From Punctularia strigosozonata HHB-11173 SS5 (taxonomy: Eukaryota; Basidiomycota; Agaricomycetes; Corticiales; Punctulariaceae), in assembly GCF_000264995.1 (NCBI RefSeq), contig NW_006767445.1, forward strand, positions 663,069 to 727,068: a stretch of DNA of 64,000 nt. Direction: 5' to 3'. Shown piece by piece: positions 51,179 through 63,860 of this stretch (positions are counted from its first letter, which is position 1; every line of letters starts with the position of its first letter). The notes beneath the pieces are model-generated. The model did not search any database. It saw nothing but the letters and a program-made list of their open reading frames with translations, and was not told the DNA's origin. The position numbers and the translations under genes were made by a program.

Positions 51179-53780
51179 CCATGCGCCCATGGTGCTCTGG
51201 GTTCTTGGCCACAGAGATGGCAGACTGGTTGTCCGTCCGGAGTCTTGAGGGAGCGGCTGTAGCTTTGAATCCAAGCTCAGAGAGCAAGTTGCGAAGCCAA
51301 AGGACCTCTCTGCCGGCGTAGCAGGCTGCCACATACTCGGCTTCCGTTGTAGACAGTGCAACGGTCGTCTGGAGCTTGCTGGACCAGCTGACAGCTCCAG
51401 AGCCCATCTTGAGCACAAACCCAGAGGTGGAGCGCGCGTTGTCAGGGTTTCCACCATGATCGGCGTCCACAAAGGAGGTGAACGGCTCTCCTGACTCGTC
51501 AGGCCCAAAGGTCAGCTTGTAGTCAAGCGTGCCCTTCAAGTAGCGAAACAGATGCTTCACGGCGGTCCAATGACGTGGACCTGGGTTCTTGGAGAACCGG
51601 GATAGCACTCCCACCGCATGGGCAATGTCTGGACGAGTGGCGATGGCCAGGTAGAGCAGGGCGCCCACGGCGTTGATGTAGGGAACTCCCACCATCTCCG
51701 CCTTCTCCTCCGCAGTCTGGGGTGACATGGACGCCGACAACCGAGTGTTTGGGTCCATAGGAGTGAGCACCGGCGAGCAGTCGGTCATTCCAAAGGTATC
51801 AAGCATGTCCTGAGTGTAGCGGCGCTGATCCATGGATAACTGACGCTTGGCACGGTCCCGAGTGATACCGACGGCCAGCAGCAGGGAGATGGGCCCGAGA
51901 TCACGCAGTTTGAAGCGGCGAGCAAGTTCAGCCTTCACGGCGTCCTTGTCTGCCTTGGTCCTGCCAACGATCGTCAGATCGTCGACATAGACCGGCACAA
52001 TGACGTGGGTGGTGCCTTTTCTCCAAACAAACATGCAGTGATCGCACCGGGTGCGAGCGAATCCCATCTCCTGCAGAGCACCGTCCAGCTTCTGGTACCA
52101 GACTCGCGAGGCCTGCTTCAAACCGTACAGAGAACGGTTGAGTTTGCAGACCATGTCCTTGTCACCCTGCTCGAAGCCCTCAGGCTGAAGCATGTAGACG
52201 TCCTGCGTTAAGTCCCCGTTGAGGAACGCGTTGGAGATGTCCACGGCGTCTGCTTCGTAGTCCTCCAGGGCACACATGGCAAGGACGGCTCGCAGAGTCG
52301 CCCACTTGGCTGTAGGGGCAAAGGTCTCGTTGTAATCGAGTCCAGGGCACTGGCTGAAGCCCTTGGCGACCAATCGAGCCTTATAGCGCTCTAGGGAACC
52401 GTCTGCATTGCGCTTGACCTTGAAAACCCAACGACAGCCTATGGCTCTCCGGTCTGGAGGCAGCTGAACGAGGGTCCAAGTCCCGTTGCGCATGTGTGCT
52501 TCAATCTCTTCAACGGCCGCCTGATGCCACTTGTCAAAGTCAGGACGACGCATGGCATCCTTGTATGAGCGAGGCTCTTGGCTATGAGCAGCCGCCTTGA
52601 GAGCACACGTCTCGAATGTGTTCTGGAAAGCATCGTCTAACTCCAAGAAGTCACCGGCCAAGAAGTCAATGCCTGCCTCGACTGCAGCGGCGATATGAGC
52701 CTCCTGCAAGTCAGGGTCGTCTGCACCCGGCCTGAGCAAGTCCAGCTCGTCCTCGGAGCTCTCAGAGCTCTCGGATTCGATGACAGGAGCTGGCTCGCGA
52801 GGGCGAAGCTTAGGAACCTCCCACCAAGGCTTGGGTGGAGTCCTGTGCCGGGTGCTACGACGAAGCTCTGGAGGTGGTGAAGAGCTGGCACGACGCTTGG
52901 ACGCTTGACGCGTTCTGGGCCGTCTACTAGGACCTGGAGCGTCCTGTGGAGCAGGCTGGAGATGTTCAGGAGGCGGGGCAGGCGCAGGGAGCTCAGGACC
53001 TTCTGCAGGCGCATCAGGAGCTGCTGGAAGGGGCGCAGGATCACCCACTCCCACCGGACCAGGCAAGGCTTGGACGGCAGGTTTCTGCTCGTCTTGGGGG
53101 TGTTCCGGGGGTGGTGGAACCACTCCCACCTGATCCGGCAACTCTGAAGGCAACGACTCGAGCAAGAAGTCCTTGGAAACATCCCATGCGACCCGGAAAA
53201 CTGCGTTCATCGAAGATGGCAGCATTGGAGATTGGATGTAGGGTGGCAGAGACGCGGGCAGAGCAGAGGTAGCCGCTCTGTTGCGCGCATAGACGTAGGT
53301 TTGAACGGCATAACCCCAAAACGACGGGGGCAAGTTTGACTCACCGAGCAATGTGGTTGCACCGTTGGCCAGGGACTGGTTAGCTCGTTCCGCAACACCG
53401 TTCTGATGAGGTTCGTTGCGAACGGTGTGCTGCCTCTCGATGCCTCGTTCTATACACCATCGCTCCTGCTCCTTGGACATCCACTCGCCGCCTTTGTCAT
53501 CCCTGAGTGCCTTAACACGTGTCCCAAGCTTGTTCTCCGCCCATTGGACGAAGCGTCGCAAAGCTGGGAAGGCTTCGGCCTTGCTGCGAAGCAGGAAGAG
53601 GCCGTAGATGCGCGTGCAGTCGTCTACAATCAGGTGCCAGTACCTGAAGCTCTTGCTTGGGCGTAAGCCAGGTGCGAGCGCGACGGCTCGCCCCCGACCC
53701 ACTCGGTCGACTCTCTCAACTTGTCCTAGGTTGCTGAAGCGCTGATTCCGGTATATACCTACTCCGTAGTACGTAGACAA
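51179..53780 (-). pseudogene. Copia pol: integrase, reverse transcriptase, RNase H; 5' part missing
   Basis: An open minus-strand frame of about 865 codons. Integrase core: HLIVDDCTRIYGLF, ALRDDKGGEW, HQNGVAERANQSL (the D-D-E residues). A Pro/Glu-rich linker (about 53110-52740) follows. RT: CRWVFKVKRNADGSLERYKA, FAPTAKWATLRAVLA, SLYGLKQASRVWYQKL, VPVYVDDLTIVG. RNase H: DADHGGNPDNARSTSGF, STTEAEYVA, TDNQSAISVAKNP. Gag, protease and the start of integrase are absent. The integrase C-terminal part is shortened, passing from N-R-A-A-T-S-A-L-P to unrelated residues, although IFDERSFPG can still be read in another frame nearby. It runs into the nested LTR at 51178. The long open frame suggests a young insertion. 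Confidence 0.9.
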
Positions 53781-54367
53781 ATGTCTATGCTAAATTAACA
53801 TGGATTTGACGGGTCCACTCCACCAGGGAGAGGAGGGTGGGACGAAAGAAACGAGGGGAGGCCGGACCTCCTTGCCGCCCCTAGGATGTGGTGGCGAGCA
53901 GCCAGCGAGACTGCCCTCCGCCGCCCAAGAATCAGCACTGCCGCACGTGACCTCCGCTCCGGTGCGTCCGCGATATTTCACGCCCTACCCACCGGCTCTT
54001 GCGTGCTACCTGCCGCCTGTAGATTGACGCGGGACAGATTTCAATATATGCAACATGATCGGAACGTAGGGATTGGACGGATAAGACTGACGTGTAGGCA
54101 TATAAAAGGGACAATGTATGTAGCACAGAAAAACATGGAATCCAGTGCGTATTAGTCTCCTCATTTTCGTCCAACTCAGTTCGCGTGCATATCCGTTCTA
54201 TGCACGTTCCTTCATCGCTCTGTCTCCGTCTCGTCTGCGTCCAGGCTTTAAACTCTCTACATACTCTACTCTTTATCTTCCTAATACACGGCAGCTTCTG
54301 TCATTGCCTCTAGTCCTCGCATACATCATTTAGGATCTACCCTAGCCCACCTCAGGTTTGACACTAC
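53781..54367. other. Unassigned stretch beyond the truncated Copia end
   Basis: No domain. Short frames on both strands. A possible promoter (tataaaaggg at 54100-54109) lies near a run of pyrimidine-rich sequence. Confidence 0.3.
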
Positions 54368-54756
54368 AATGTGTTACCTTTTGTCTCCGTATGTTTCCTT
54401 TGTGCGCTGAATGGCACCTCCAAACTTTGCATCTCCAACTCCACCATTGTTCCATTATTATGTACTTAAACCGTCCAACTGTACCATAGAACTTCAGTTC
54501 GAATATTGACTAAGCTTTGTACTCTCTCTCTCTGCAGACTCAGAGCGCGTAGCAGCCTAGTGCCCAAGTTTAGGCTTGGTCCACATCCATACTCGACCTC
54601 ACCAACTCTTCCAACTCACTGACTCAACACCGACGCGTCTCCGACTCATCTCGCCTCTATCCTTGAGTTCTCCTTTTCTGATTTGTCTTTTTTTTTACCA
54701 TACCTTTCGGACTTCAGACCTCTGACTCTGTTACCCTTCTGTATTCGTTCTTGACA
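54368..54756 (+). repeat. Diverged 3' part of a Gypsy-family LTR
   Basis: It matches the right half of the LTR at 17917-18667: ctccgtatgtttcctttgtgcgc, accattgttcc, gtacttaaaccgt, agttcgaatattgactaagc, gcgtagcagcctagtgc and the final TTGACA. It is clearly more diverged than the other copies, so it is an older insertion. Confidence 0.85.
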
Positions 54757-57577
54757 GGGGAATGGAACACGCACAAACGACGAGTATCCAATAGGAAATG
54801 ATGTGTTGAGTACTAATCTATGTAACGCGAGGTATGGGAGGCTATGATACGGTCAAAACCGCATTAAGGCGATTGAGGAGGAGACACACCGTTGAACGAG
54901 TTACAAACGGTATGTAAACGCGATCTTCGTAGTGGACCGGGTGGTAGTTGTGGTCGGTGACTTCAGCCGTAAAGTGAGGCTTCTTCATCCTTTTAGACTG
55001 GTTGGATCCTTAGTGGTCAGTCCTGGGGAGGAGCTCCATCAACTGCACCAAAAACATCTGAAATTGGCCAGGAACACTGTCCCAGTCATCACCCACAGGC
55101 TCCCAAACCTACAATGCCCATATCTCCATCTGACCCATTCCCTAATATAATCTTCTGCCTGAGTCTTCTTCTCAGGCTTGTTCTTGTATGCATCTTTTGG
55201 CCAGATGATGATGATCTTCAGGGACATGCTGAGGCTTGGTGGTTTTAGGAATGAAGGGTGACAGAGAGGGAAGAGATTGCCTGTTATGTTGCCTGGAGTC
55301 TGTTGCACAGAATGAAGACAGATGATGTTGCCAGAGTGCAGCCTCCAGTAAAGGTAACCAGAAGGTGAATATATGGCACATTTTCTTTACAGATTTTCTC
55401 ACCATCTTCCTGTGATTGCCCTGATATCATCTCCAGCGGCTGCAACATAAATTCCACAGTGCACGTAAACACTTGTATTAGCCCAGAGAACACTACAGAT
55501 CAATAACCATTGCAAAATTAGACAGAATTTGGGCTGTGCCAGTGATAGTACTTATTATTGGCATTGCTGACTGATACCATTGTTTTTCTTGTTCAACACA
55601 CATTTAAACTTCACCACAATTATAGATATTGTAGCTCTTCATACTATAGTGTTGTACGGTGCAACACTTCAGCAGACCTATTGAGCAAACACGGTCGGTC
55701 GTAGTTATTGAATGTGATAAATTTTGACCTCAGAAAAGGAGATATACATGCCTAACAAGCATATGTTCAATCCTGGATGTGCCGTAAGCCTTGGTATTCA
55801 CGGGAGCAAAGTAGCTTGATGCAGCAAAGAATCCTAACATCACGTGAGGGAACAAAGTTTAGAATTCCAGGGAAGTGGCACGTGCGGAAAAACCCCAGTG
55901 TTGGCAGTGTCTGCAACGGCAGCCATAGCACTTTGAGCTAACAAGAGGAACAGTTTTGCCGTGAGTAGGTATGTTTGTCACAAGACGTAACACATTGAGT
56001 TAGATCATCATTGCAGAAGGCTGAATGTGACGGAAGATAAAGGTGTTTCAACTCTGTTAAGGTCATCATGGATCCAGACCACAATGGAGATGCAAGCAGT
56101 GACACCATTTGTCGGTCCTTCACTGAACATCTATAAATGGAGTAAATATTTCTGTTCCTGTGGTGACCATTCAGTCAAGGCCCAAAGTGGATGGGACAAG
56201 TGCACGAAACAATAGTGTTGGCAAAAACAAACACAAGGACAAACCCGAGTACAACAATGCGCTTGACAGCAAACTGGCTTTGCAGCCTGAACCTCAGAAG
56301 TGCACTGGCCTTTACGGAGCATGACAGACAAATGCGGGGCTGCAACTACCATCTTGAGCAGCAGATTCAGTTCTTGCTTCACGTCCAGAAGACCGTCGCA
56401 ATGAGTACAATTCCCCGCTGCCATTAGTCACATGGGGTCACTGTGTCACGCCGCAAAGACGATTGTCAAAGCAGAGACCTGCACCATCTGTTGAATGCTG
56501 TAACCTCTGTGCTTCCATATTGACACCTCAGTTGCCCAAAAATCGGTTCGATCTCATGTTGCATTTCCATGGACAGTTACTGACTTTAATTGGTGCGCGG
56601 AGCAGTGGCGTGACTGGGTTTCTCTGATACCTAAATTTAGATGTGCCACGCACAGCTGCGTGTAACCGCTGCAGTGGATTTTATAGCATGGAGCAACACA
56701 CCGTTGGCTACACCCTCTCTAGGCTGTATCAAGAGATCAGCAGCTTACTGCTACACCGGGTCATCATGTTTCCTTCATCCCCTCCAACGACGTCCAAGAT
56801 GACCATAGATATTTGTCTGTACAGCGATGGAAGGGATCACCTCCAACCTATGTTCATCTCCCATGAGGTGCCTTCACTGCCAATGACAGAAGAACTATGG
56901 GAGCTTTCCACCACCCGCTCCTTGCCCCTGCAACGAACACCTAAAGTATACATCATGGTCCACCATATCACGAAATGCGAGTAAACCTCACTGAGCGATA
57001 TCTTGTACTCACCGACATCTCCTAGTTTTTGTACAGATCTCTTCATGAGCAGGAAACAGCAAAAGCACGACAAGCAACAACGTGAAACTCATATCTGTTA
57101 GCTTCCTGTGAGGACCTTTTTTTGTGAGGTCCGGTGCTAACAACTCATGCCAATTGGGCATATTATAAACTTGCATGTTGCCCCCATTCATTCTATTTTT
57201 GGTATAGGGAATCCCTCTTCTGGGACAGTGATCAATTTGGATCATTGCTGACAGGTGCACCACACCGTGTACAGCATAGTTGGTGCACCAACAAATGCAA
57301 ACCTTTTACCCAAAGAAAACATGCATCATTCACCTAATTATTGCAATGCATACGGCTTGAGGAGATGATAAGGGGCTGCCCAGCAGTGCTCCACCAGGTG
57401 CGTAGCAATCCATGCAATTAAGGGGGGAAAAACAAGCTGAAAAGTTGGATGGATACAGTGATCCACCTCCAAGGTACTGCTGTCACCCTAATCGGGAATG
57501 AATAGACCTTGTGCTGTTCCCACTCTGCATTCTATCATCCTTGGGGCAACAAGTTCTTGCGTTGTTGTCAGGGACGA
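54757..57577. other. Unassigned 2.8-kb stretch
   Basis: Short overlapping frames on both strands, the best being 56643-56984 (plus), with no recognisable domain, repeat or RNA gene. Base composition is AT-richer than in the retroelements. Confidence 0.3.
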
Positions 57578-58090
57578 TGTCAGGGCACGGCTCCCACACT
57601 CGCCTCATGTCCCATTGTTCCCTGTCTTGCTTCCGCTTCTGTCCCATTTTGTTCGTTTCCCCTAATACTTCTGCCTCCCTATTCGGTCATGCTCTTCCGC
57701 GCCCTCCTAGGCTTCCTGTGCCCTCCTTTTGGCATCTCCCCTATTTCGTTCTGTCGCTTGGCGCTCCTAGGACCTCCGCACGCCACGCGGCCTTCCTAGG
57801 CCACTCCATTGGTCACGTGTCAGGCGTCTGAGGACCCTCCTCTTCTCTCATTGGACCATCTCTTGTTGCACTGATGGATTATTCAGCTACTATATAGTCG
57901 CCTGTCACACCAGGGAGCAACCCAGACTTGTTCTCTCAGTTGCCTCCCTGCCTTGTGCGACAGGTATGTGTATTCTCCCTCGTATCTTCGTGTATATACT
58001 CAGTTGCCTCCCTGCCTTGTGCGACAGCATCTCCACCGCCGTCCCAGGGGATCTACGCTGCTCCTAGGAGCTCCAGCACGTACTCTGACA
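57578..58090 (+). repeat. CCTAGG-rich dispersed repeat, plus orientation, long form
   Basis: It starts TGTCAGGGCACGGC and ends GTACTCTGACA, so an 8-base inverted terminal repeat is nearly complete. It has CCTAGG blocks, a CTATATAG box (57891-57898) and the leader. The leader end cttgtgcgacag occurs twice (near 57952 and 58016), separated by gtatgtgtattctc...tatatact. It continues into a block shared with 62159-62606 and 2031-2107 (ctgctcctaggagctcc). No coding capacity. Confidence 0.7.
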
Positions 58091-58269
58091 GACGAAACTG
58101 CGGAGATGAAACTATGGGGCAAAAATATGAGAAATGCGGAGGTCCAATGCATGGGAAAAGTAGAGGTGAGCAAAACCAAAGCTGAACAGGTCTGGGACGA
58201 GTGGACTTAAGTCCAATGCGCAAAGGTGTACTGCCTAGACCACAACACAGAGTTGGGTGGGTGTGATTT

Positions 58270-58490
58270 AGAGACAATATCGAGAATAGTGATATGCTAA
58301 CGTCGGAGCAAATCGGAGCAACGTTGGAGCAAATCGGGGCAGAGGCGGACTTGACCTGAAGGGTTGCTACACACTCGAGGTCCACTTAGGAGCAAAGGGG
58401 AAAGCCTAGTTGATATTGGAACTGAGCAATACTGTACAGACAAGCCAGTATAAGTACTAAGCAGAACAATAGGAAAGTTGGAGATGAATC
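58270..58490 (-). repeat. Very diverged fragment resembling a Gypsy-family LTR
   Basis: aagcctagttgatattggaa, tactgtacagac, gagtataagtac-like and agaacaataggaaagttgga follow the order of the minus-strand LTR copies (aagcttagtcgatattcgaa, ggtacagttcgac, gtatatgtac, agaacaatggtaaagtcgga). An ancient relic, or a related family. Confidence 0.35.
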
Positions 58491-59060
58491 TATCATCAGT
58501 AAGACAAAGTTACCCGCTCCTGTTGACCAGAACAACAATGTCATCATGGCTTTGTGGTCAGCAATTGCAGACGGCGAAATTCAAACATGGACATCCAGTG
58601 ATGTGGACGATTGAGAGGAACAAATTTAAGCAATTGTCGTGGCATACACCCACAATGTCACAACACCTGAGGGCATAGGCATTGCTGGCATGCATTAATG
58701 TGTAAATGGAAGCCAACGGTGTTCTTTCTTCATTTTCTGTATAGTATTCAAATTGACTTCCGATCTACTGGAACACAAATGATCCACTCTTGCTATCTGG
58801 CAGAATAACTCTGCTGCATCTCAGTGATTATGCTCAGCGACATGAAAACATGAGCATACATTCAACAGGCAATCAAAAGGCATGGCGACCTGGAGAAATT
58901 GTTGTTGGCCGAATCTGCAAAGGTGCGCCTCCTCAGTGGATAGGTGTTTCCTATATATAAGCTACAATGCAGACAGAGGAGACTTCCCAGCTCCCAGCAT
59001 CCACCATCACCTTGCCAGACCTGCCGCTATCCAACAACTACTCATAAATCATCCCCAACT

Positions 59061-60402
59061 ATGTCTTCAATGCCTGTTTCAGTGAGTGCCCTACACATAC
59101 TGGTACTTGCTCTTTCTCACCTGTATGATGCAGATAAAACTTGCGAACATCATACCTCATCAGGATGCACTCCCATTTGCGTTTGACAGCGTCATGGTGG
59201 TGGACAAACTCTGTGATCAGATTTTCAACACTTTTACTTCCCAAACCCTCATCTCTCTCTCAAGCATGCTCCTTATGGAACTCTCGTGTATCCAAGTACA
59301 TGCACCAGGCCTACCGCATCAACAAGAGCCTGGAGCACTTCTTTGATGACCCTATGGCCTTTCACAGGGTTCAGTACGATACTTCTGTGCTGATCTCAGG
59401 CCTTTTTGCACTCAGTTTCATTGGACGCTACGGGTGAAACATTGATGATCTCGGCCTTTACCTTCCTGCAAACAGTGTCAACTCCATGATTTGCTTTGTT
59501 ATGCGCTCCGGCTATACCTACGTTCCCCATCATCAGCAAAAGTCTATTATTCAATATGAGCTCTTGGGACCTATCCAGGTGGTGTGCTATGACGATTCCT
59601 GCAGATCACTCTTCTGCTCCGGGTAGCACGAGAGAGGCGTCCACTCAGTATACACCTTCCAGAAGCAAAATGCTGAAGGGAACACTCTGACGATTCACAT
59701 TGTGGAATCTGTGGATGCTCCGATGCATCCCATATTGAATATGGACTGCAGTACGTCACTCAGTCATATGCTATGGTGATATACCCACTCAACCATGAAC
59801 TATCTAGTGGCCGGAATGAACATGATAAGCTACGAGTGCACTTATTCACTCTACCCTCGCAGCACTTACAAAGAGAAGATGGGATTACTTATACCCAACT
59901 CTGGGCACCACGATACCAACGGTGTCAATAAACTCACTGGACTCGGTTGGGCATTTTCAAGTATGGCAACCACACAGATTTAACCCTTCTTCAAGACCCA
60001 CTCTCATTGGATCAATGACAAGTATCCGTTCAAGGTGCGTCTCATATCGTGCTTCTTTCCTCTTCTCTACTAAACCATGTCCTCTAGATATCACTCCACG
60101 AATCTTCAAACGAGAGATCCATCTTCACATTCTCCAGGCCCAACAATGTGTTGCACTGCACTCTAGCTGATCCTATATGTGTCACCAACTTTTGGCTCAG
60201 ATACAGCGCTGCAGGCTGCACACATCACTGTTTCTCTATGATCAGCTCCCGTGTGCTGAAGAACTACTATATCGTTCACAAAGATGGGCTACTGTCATCT
60301 CTGAAGGCGCTCTATCGGCACCTACTGCGAGCTGACTACTTCTCGTCTTGTAATAAATATTGTGATTCTGATTTGGAATACATCTTGCCTACTTGGCAAT
60401 AG
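59061..60402 (+). pseudogene. Decayed member of a multicopy agaricomycete family with a nucleotidyltransferase-like signature
   Basis: Blocks in changing frames: YDTSVLISGLFALSFIGRYG (family form 'LISGSxALxFxxR'), then after a TGA DDLGLYLPANSVNSMICFVMRSGYTYVP, then LTIHIVESVDAPMHPILNM, MNYLVAGMNMISYECTYSLYPRSTY, and after a short intron ESSNERSIFTFSRPNNVLHCTL with a conserved C-terminal part to TGG CAA TAG at 60402. The G-S-x-A-L plus S-D-L-D arrangement of intact relatives suggests a nucleotidyltransferase fold. Here the D-L-D is lost and the frame is shattered. The function of the family is unknown to me. Confidence 0.4.
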
Positions 60403-62158
60403 TGCATTTTAATTTCTTGCACAAAAATATAATCTAACGGAATGTCCAGTTACGATGGCAATCTCCTCAATCACATACAGATGTACCAACATATGAGGGA
60501 TGATCCGAATGAGAAAATTCTCAAGGATTGCCACCACCCCATCCAATTCTTTCACAGAGTACATCAATTTTCATCCTCGAAGTCTTGTTAGCTGATCAAG
60601 CCGCAGTTAGTCGCGATCTGGTGGGAGCCTCAAGATATAGTGTCCATTGGATCCCAGTAGAGTAGCGAGCCTCGTGAAAGATTTCGATCCGTCGAATACA
60701 GCTCTTTTATGACCACATGATTGTTAGTGTATATCACTACTCTTCACAATTTTTATAACTTCTTATGACCCTAATGAACACCACTCCCATTCTCAATACG
60801 TTTTACAACTGTTCTGCGGTATTTGTACAGATATCCATTATTGTCTCAAAAAATAACAGACAACTACTTTCATATGGGATAGGCTGCTATTTCATGACAA
60901 ATGGTGCTGCACTGCACATGTTTCTGAGTGGTTGGGCAAACCGGATGCTGCCTACAGATATACAGATATAGCATGATCTTTTCTGCTTTGCATTGAGAGG
61001 CAAATTGACCAGATATGGAAGATGTGTAATATATGTACTTCACATACAATGTACCCTCCTTTCCCACGATTCAGATATCTGAACACTGGTCTCCTACCTC
61101 TATTGACTTTTATCCTCTCTTTGGCCTGCTATTTACCATCCTATGTTCATTCATGTTGCATTCCTTGGCAATAGCTATAGCAGAAACATTTTCAAGAAGG
61201 CCAAAGCTTCAAACAGCATCAAGGCATGGGTTGAGATGAAGTACAGACACAAAGGATGGAAGGAGCTCTGGAATGTGTCATCTGGTATGCTCTTAGTGCA
61301 AGTCGTTGATTCTCCTTCAAGCACCAATCACTCCAGTTCAAACCATGGCATTCCAGACAATCAGCCCCGCTTTACCACTTGGATCATGAATGCGCAAAAT
61401 TGGCGTGTCCACACATCCATATTCCATACATTTGACGTTTTAGGTGCGCTCTTTGGTCCAGCCCCAACAAACATCAGCCAAGAATGGTAGTGCTTTAGGA
61501 AATGGTGTTTGCTTCGAAGACTGCATTTATTGTTGCTCCTTGCTCATCACTCATCACTCATACTCCTTATTCTTCTTCTGCATTGGTACTGCAGCAGCCT
61601 ATTCCATCCTTTCCTCCTAATACATTTCCTTTTCAATCTCACTCTGCTCTCCAAAATGTGCCGCGCTCAACTGTGTATACCGTAGATTACTCTGCATTGA
61701 CGGGTGCTTTGTTCTTCACATGCTGGAACCGTGGCTTTCAACAGTCAAACAGTGATTCTACAAAGATGTTTTGATTGAAACTCTGAAGTTCTGATGCACG
61801 TGAACTGGGAAAGTGCACCGGCACCAGCATCCCCCGGTCAACTGGCGATCTCCTGGGCTTAGAGGCTCCTGACTATTAAACTATCCATATGTTTCATTGC
61901 CATATCTTTAACCAGTCTATCATACCCCAATTAGGCAAGTGTCATGGTGCTTCAACGTATAGCCACTGGCCAAACCTTGAGTGACTATGTTTATGTAAGT
62001 AGTCTTGTTTCTCCCATGGTCAGTGCCAAAGGACTGTGGGAAGCTGGTGTGGCTAGGACCTCGGAACTGATCTCTATATATATGTAAGCAGTCCCACACC
62101 TACATCTGTCACACTCCCACATCAGAGTCAAGATTACACTTTATCACACCTTCATCAC
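60403..62158. other. Unassigned 1.75-kb stretch
   Basis: One 115-codon frame (61143-61490; KASNSIKAWVEMKYRHKGWKEL ... WRVHTSIFHTFDVLGALFGP) has the look of coding sequence and may be another exon of the preceding decayed gene, or of a neighbour. I do not recognise it. The remainder holds nothing clear. Confidence 0.3.
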
Positions 62159-62606
62159 TGTTAGGGTACACCCTGGACCTCCTAGGAGCAGTGGGGATGC
62201 TCCGGGATGACGTCAGAGAGGCTGTTGCACAAGGCAGGGAAGCAACTGAGAGAACAAGTCTGAGTTGCTCCCTGGTGTGACAGGCGACTATATAGTAGCT
62301 GAATAATCCATCAGCGAAATGAGGGATGGTCCAATGAGAGAGAGGGAGGCTCCTTGGGTGCCCAGCACGTGACCAGTGGAACGGCCTAGGAAGGCCGCAT
62401 GACACACAGAGGCCCTAGGAGTGCCGAGCAGCGGAGCGAACAGGGGAAATGCCAAAAGGAGCACACGGGAAGCCTAGGAAGGCGCAGGAAAATGTAGCCA
62501 GATAGGGAAGTGGAAGCATTAGGAGGAATAAGTAATCGGGGAAAGATGCAGAACCAAAAGGGAAACAATGGGGGCATGAGGCGAGTGTGGGAGGCATTCC
62601 CTGACA
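62159..62606 (-). repeat. CCTAGG-rich dispersed repeat, minus orientation, form without the GTATGT segment
   Basis: On the minus strand it starts TGTCAGGGAATGCC and ends GTACCCTAACA. It carries the CCTAGG blocks, the TATATAG box and the leader, and then passes directly from cttgtgcaaca to the ctgctcctaggaggtcc block. The pentamers outside (ATCAC and ATCCC) differ at one base and may be a target duplication. Confidence 0.7.
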
Positions 62607-62799
62607 ATCCCACTTTGGTGGGGGGTCACGGAATTGTCACTGTGACCGAAGTGGTTGGAAAAAGAACCAACTCCTTCCCTTTGGGGGAGTCGGAATTACT
62701 TCTGAGTCCAACTTGACTGCACGGTAGTAGCATACTGCATATGCAGGCTCCCTGATATTCAATCTTGCCATTTTCTCCATTTATTTTTCTACTTCCTTC

Positions 62800-63345
62800 T
62801 GTTTATTAGCATCCTCATAATCAAGTTTTTCTTGAAAGCCTGGTTTATTTGGCTTCCTGTGAGCCTTCTTTTCTTGCCAATTCCTTATTTTTAAGTCTGA
62901 ATCTATTTCTCCATCACTGGATGAACTTGACAATGATGATGACTTAAAGTCACTTGATTCTTCTACCTTGCTTTGCTCATGTTAAGGCTTTCAATTTGTT
63001 GATCTGCGTACCTTGGTCATCTCCAAGTGTCATCATCTGAATCCAATGATTCATCTGCATCAAATCTGTCTCTTTTGTATAGGTCCTCTACAGCTCTGAC
63101 AACCTTATCTGTGTCATTTGCAATAGTTTGGTCCAGATTTAGCTCCCTCTATAACATACACACTTCTATTTGCTTCCAGAAAATTTTGGGTATTCCTTTA
63201 TAAAATGCTTTATTATATTTGTTGGTGGATATTTTTGATTTGGCCCTTAACCATCCAGTGATTCTAACAAAGTCTTTATATTCCTGGAACCTATCCATGT
63301 TCTTCATCTTCTTACCATTTGCTTTCTTTACAAACATGCTCAAAT
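62800..63345 (-). pseudogene. Fragment of another retroelement gag
   Basis: On the minus strand: MDRFQEYKDFVRITGWLRAK, YNKAFYKGIPKIFWKQIE, then after stops DTDKVVRAVEDLYKRDRFDA and DESLDSDDDTW. The pattern (a helical 'F...GI...FW..I' segment, then an acidic Ser/Asp run) resembles a Gypsy-type gag of a family not otherwise present here. It is AT-rich, with several stops. Confidence 0.45.
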
Positions 63346-63349
63346 CAAG

Positions 63350-63376
63350 TGAGCACCAAGCGAAGCTTGGTGTGTC
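63350..63376 (+). repeat. Third DIRS-type terminal hairpin
   Basis: Arms CACCAAGC and GCTTGGTG around GAA, preceded by GTGAG as in the other two copies. The following sequence is only weakly like the other DIRS starts. It may be the first bases of a third, diverged element or a terminal relic. Confidence 0.5.
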
Positions 63377-63599
63377 ATTTGACGTGCTCCGAGACGAGTC
63401 TATATTCCTCAGCGTGGTTTGGTGCTATAGAAGTGATAACATTGTGATGTGCGCTAGTCCTGATGTTGGCCTGAGATGACGCATATTCTGGGACTGGAGG
63501 GGCGGGGGAGGACTGAGACCATGTATCGATGTTGACGTGCAATGAAGAGAATCCAGGAGCAGACGTAAATTGGTGTTGTTGACGTTGTCATGCATCTGA

Positions 63600-63860
63600 A
63601 AAAATCTAGATCACTATATGGCACTACATAGTGCCATATAGCCTCCATAGGTCCATAGCGATGTCCTTTGCTACCCATGCTAAATATCTGCCAGCCAATG
63701 CTATCATAGTGCTATAGGTGCTATAGAGGGTACTGTCATGGCTATAGTAGCTATGTAGGGCATATCTCAGTGCTATAGCAGCTATGTAGGGCATACCTCA
63801 GTGCTATATAGCTCACACCTTAGTGCTACTGAAACTATATGTCCTATGTAGACTCTACAG
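63600..63860. repeat. Low-complexity region of GCTATAG/CTATAGC words
   Basis: The words gctatag, gctatgtagggcata and tcagtgctata recur many times over 260 bp, with a 20-base near-palindrome around ggcactacatagtgcc (63620-63635). No coding capacity. Confidence 0.7.
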
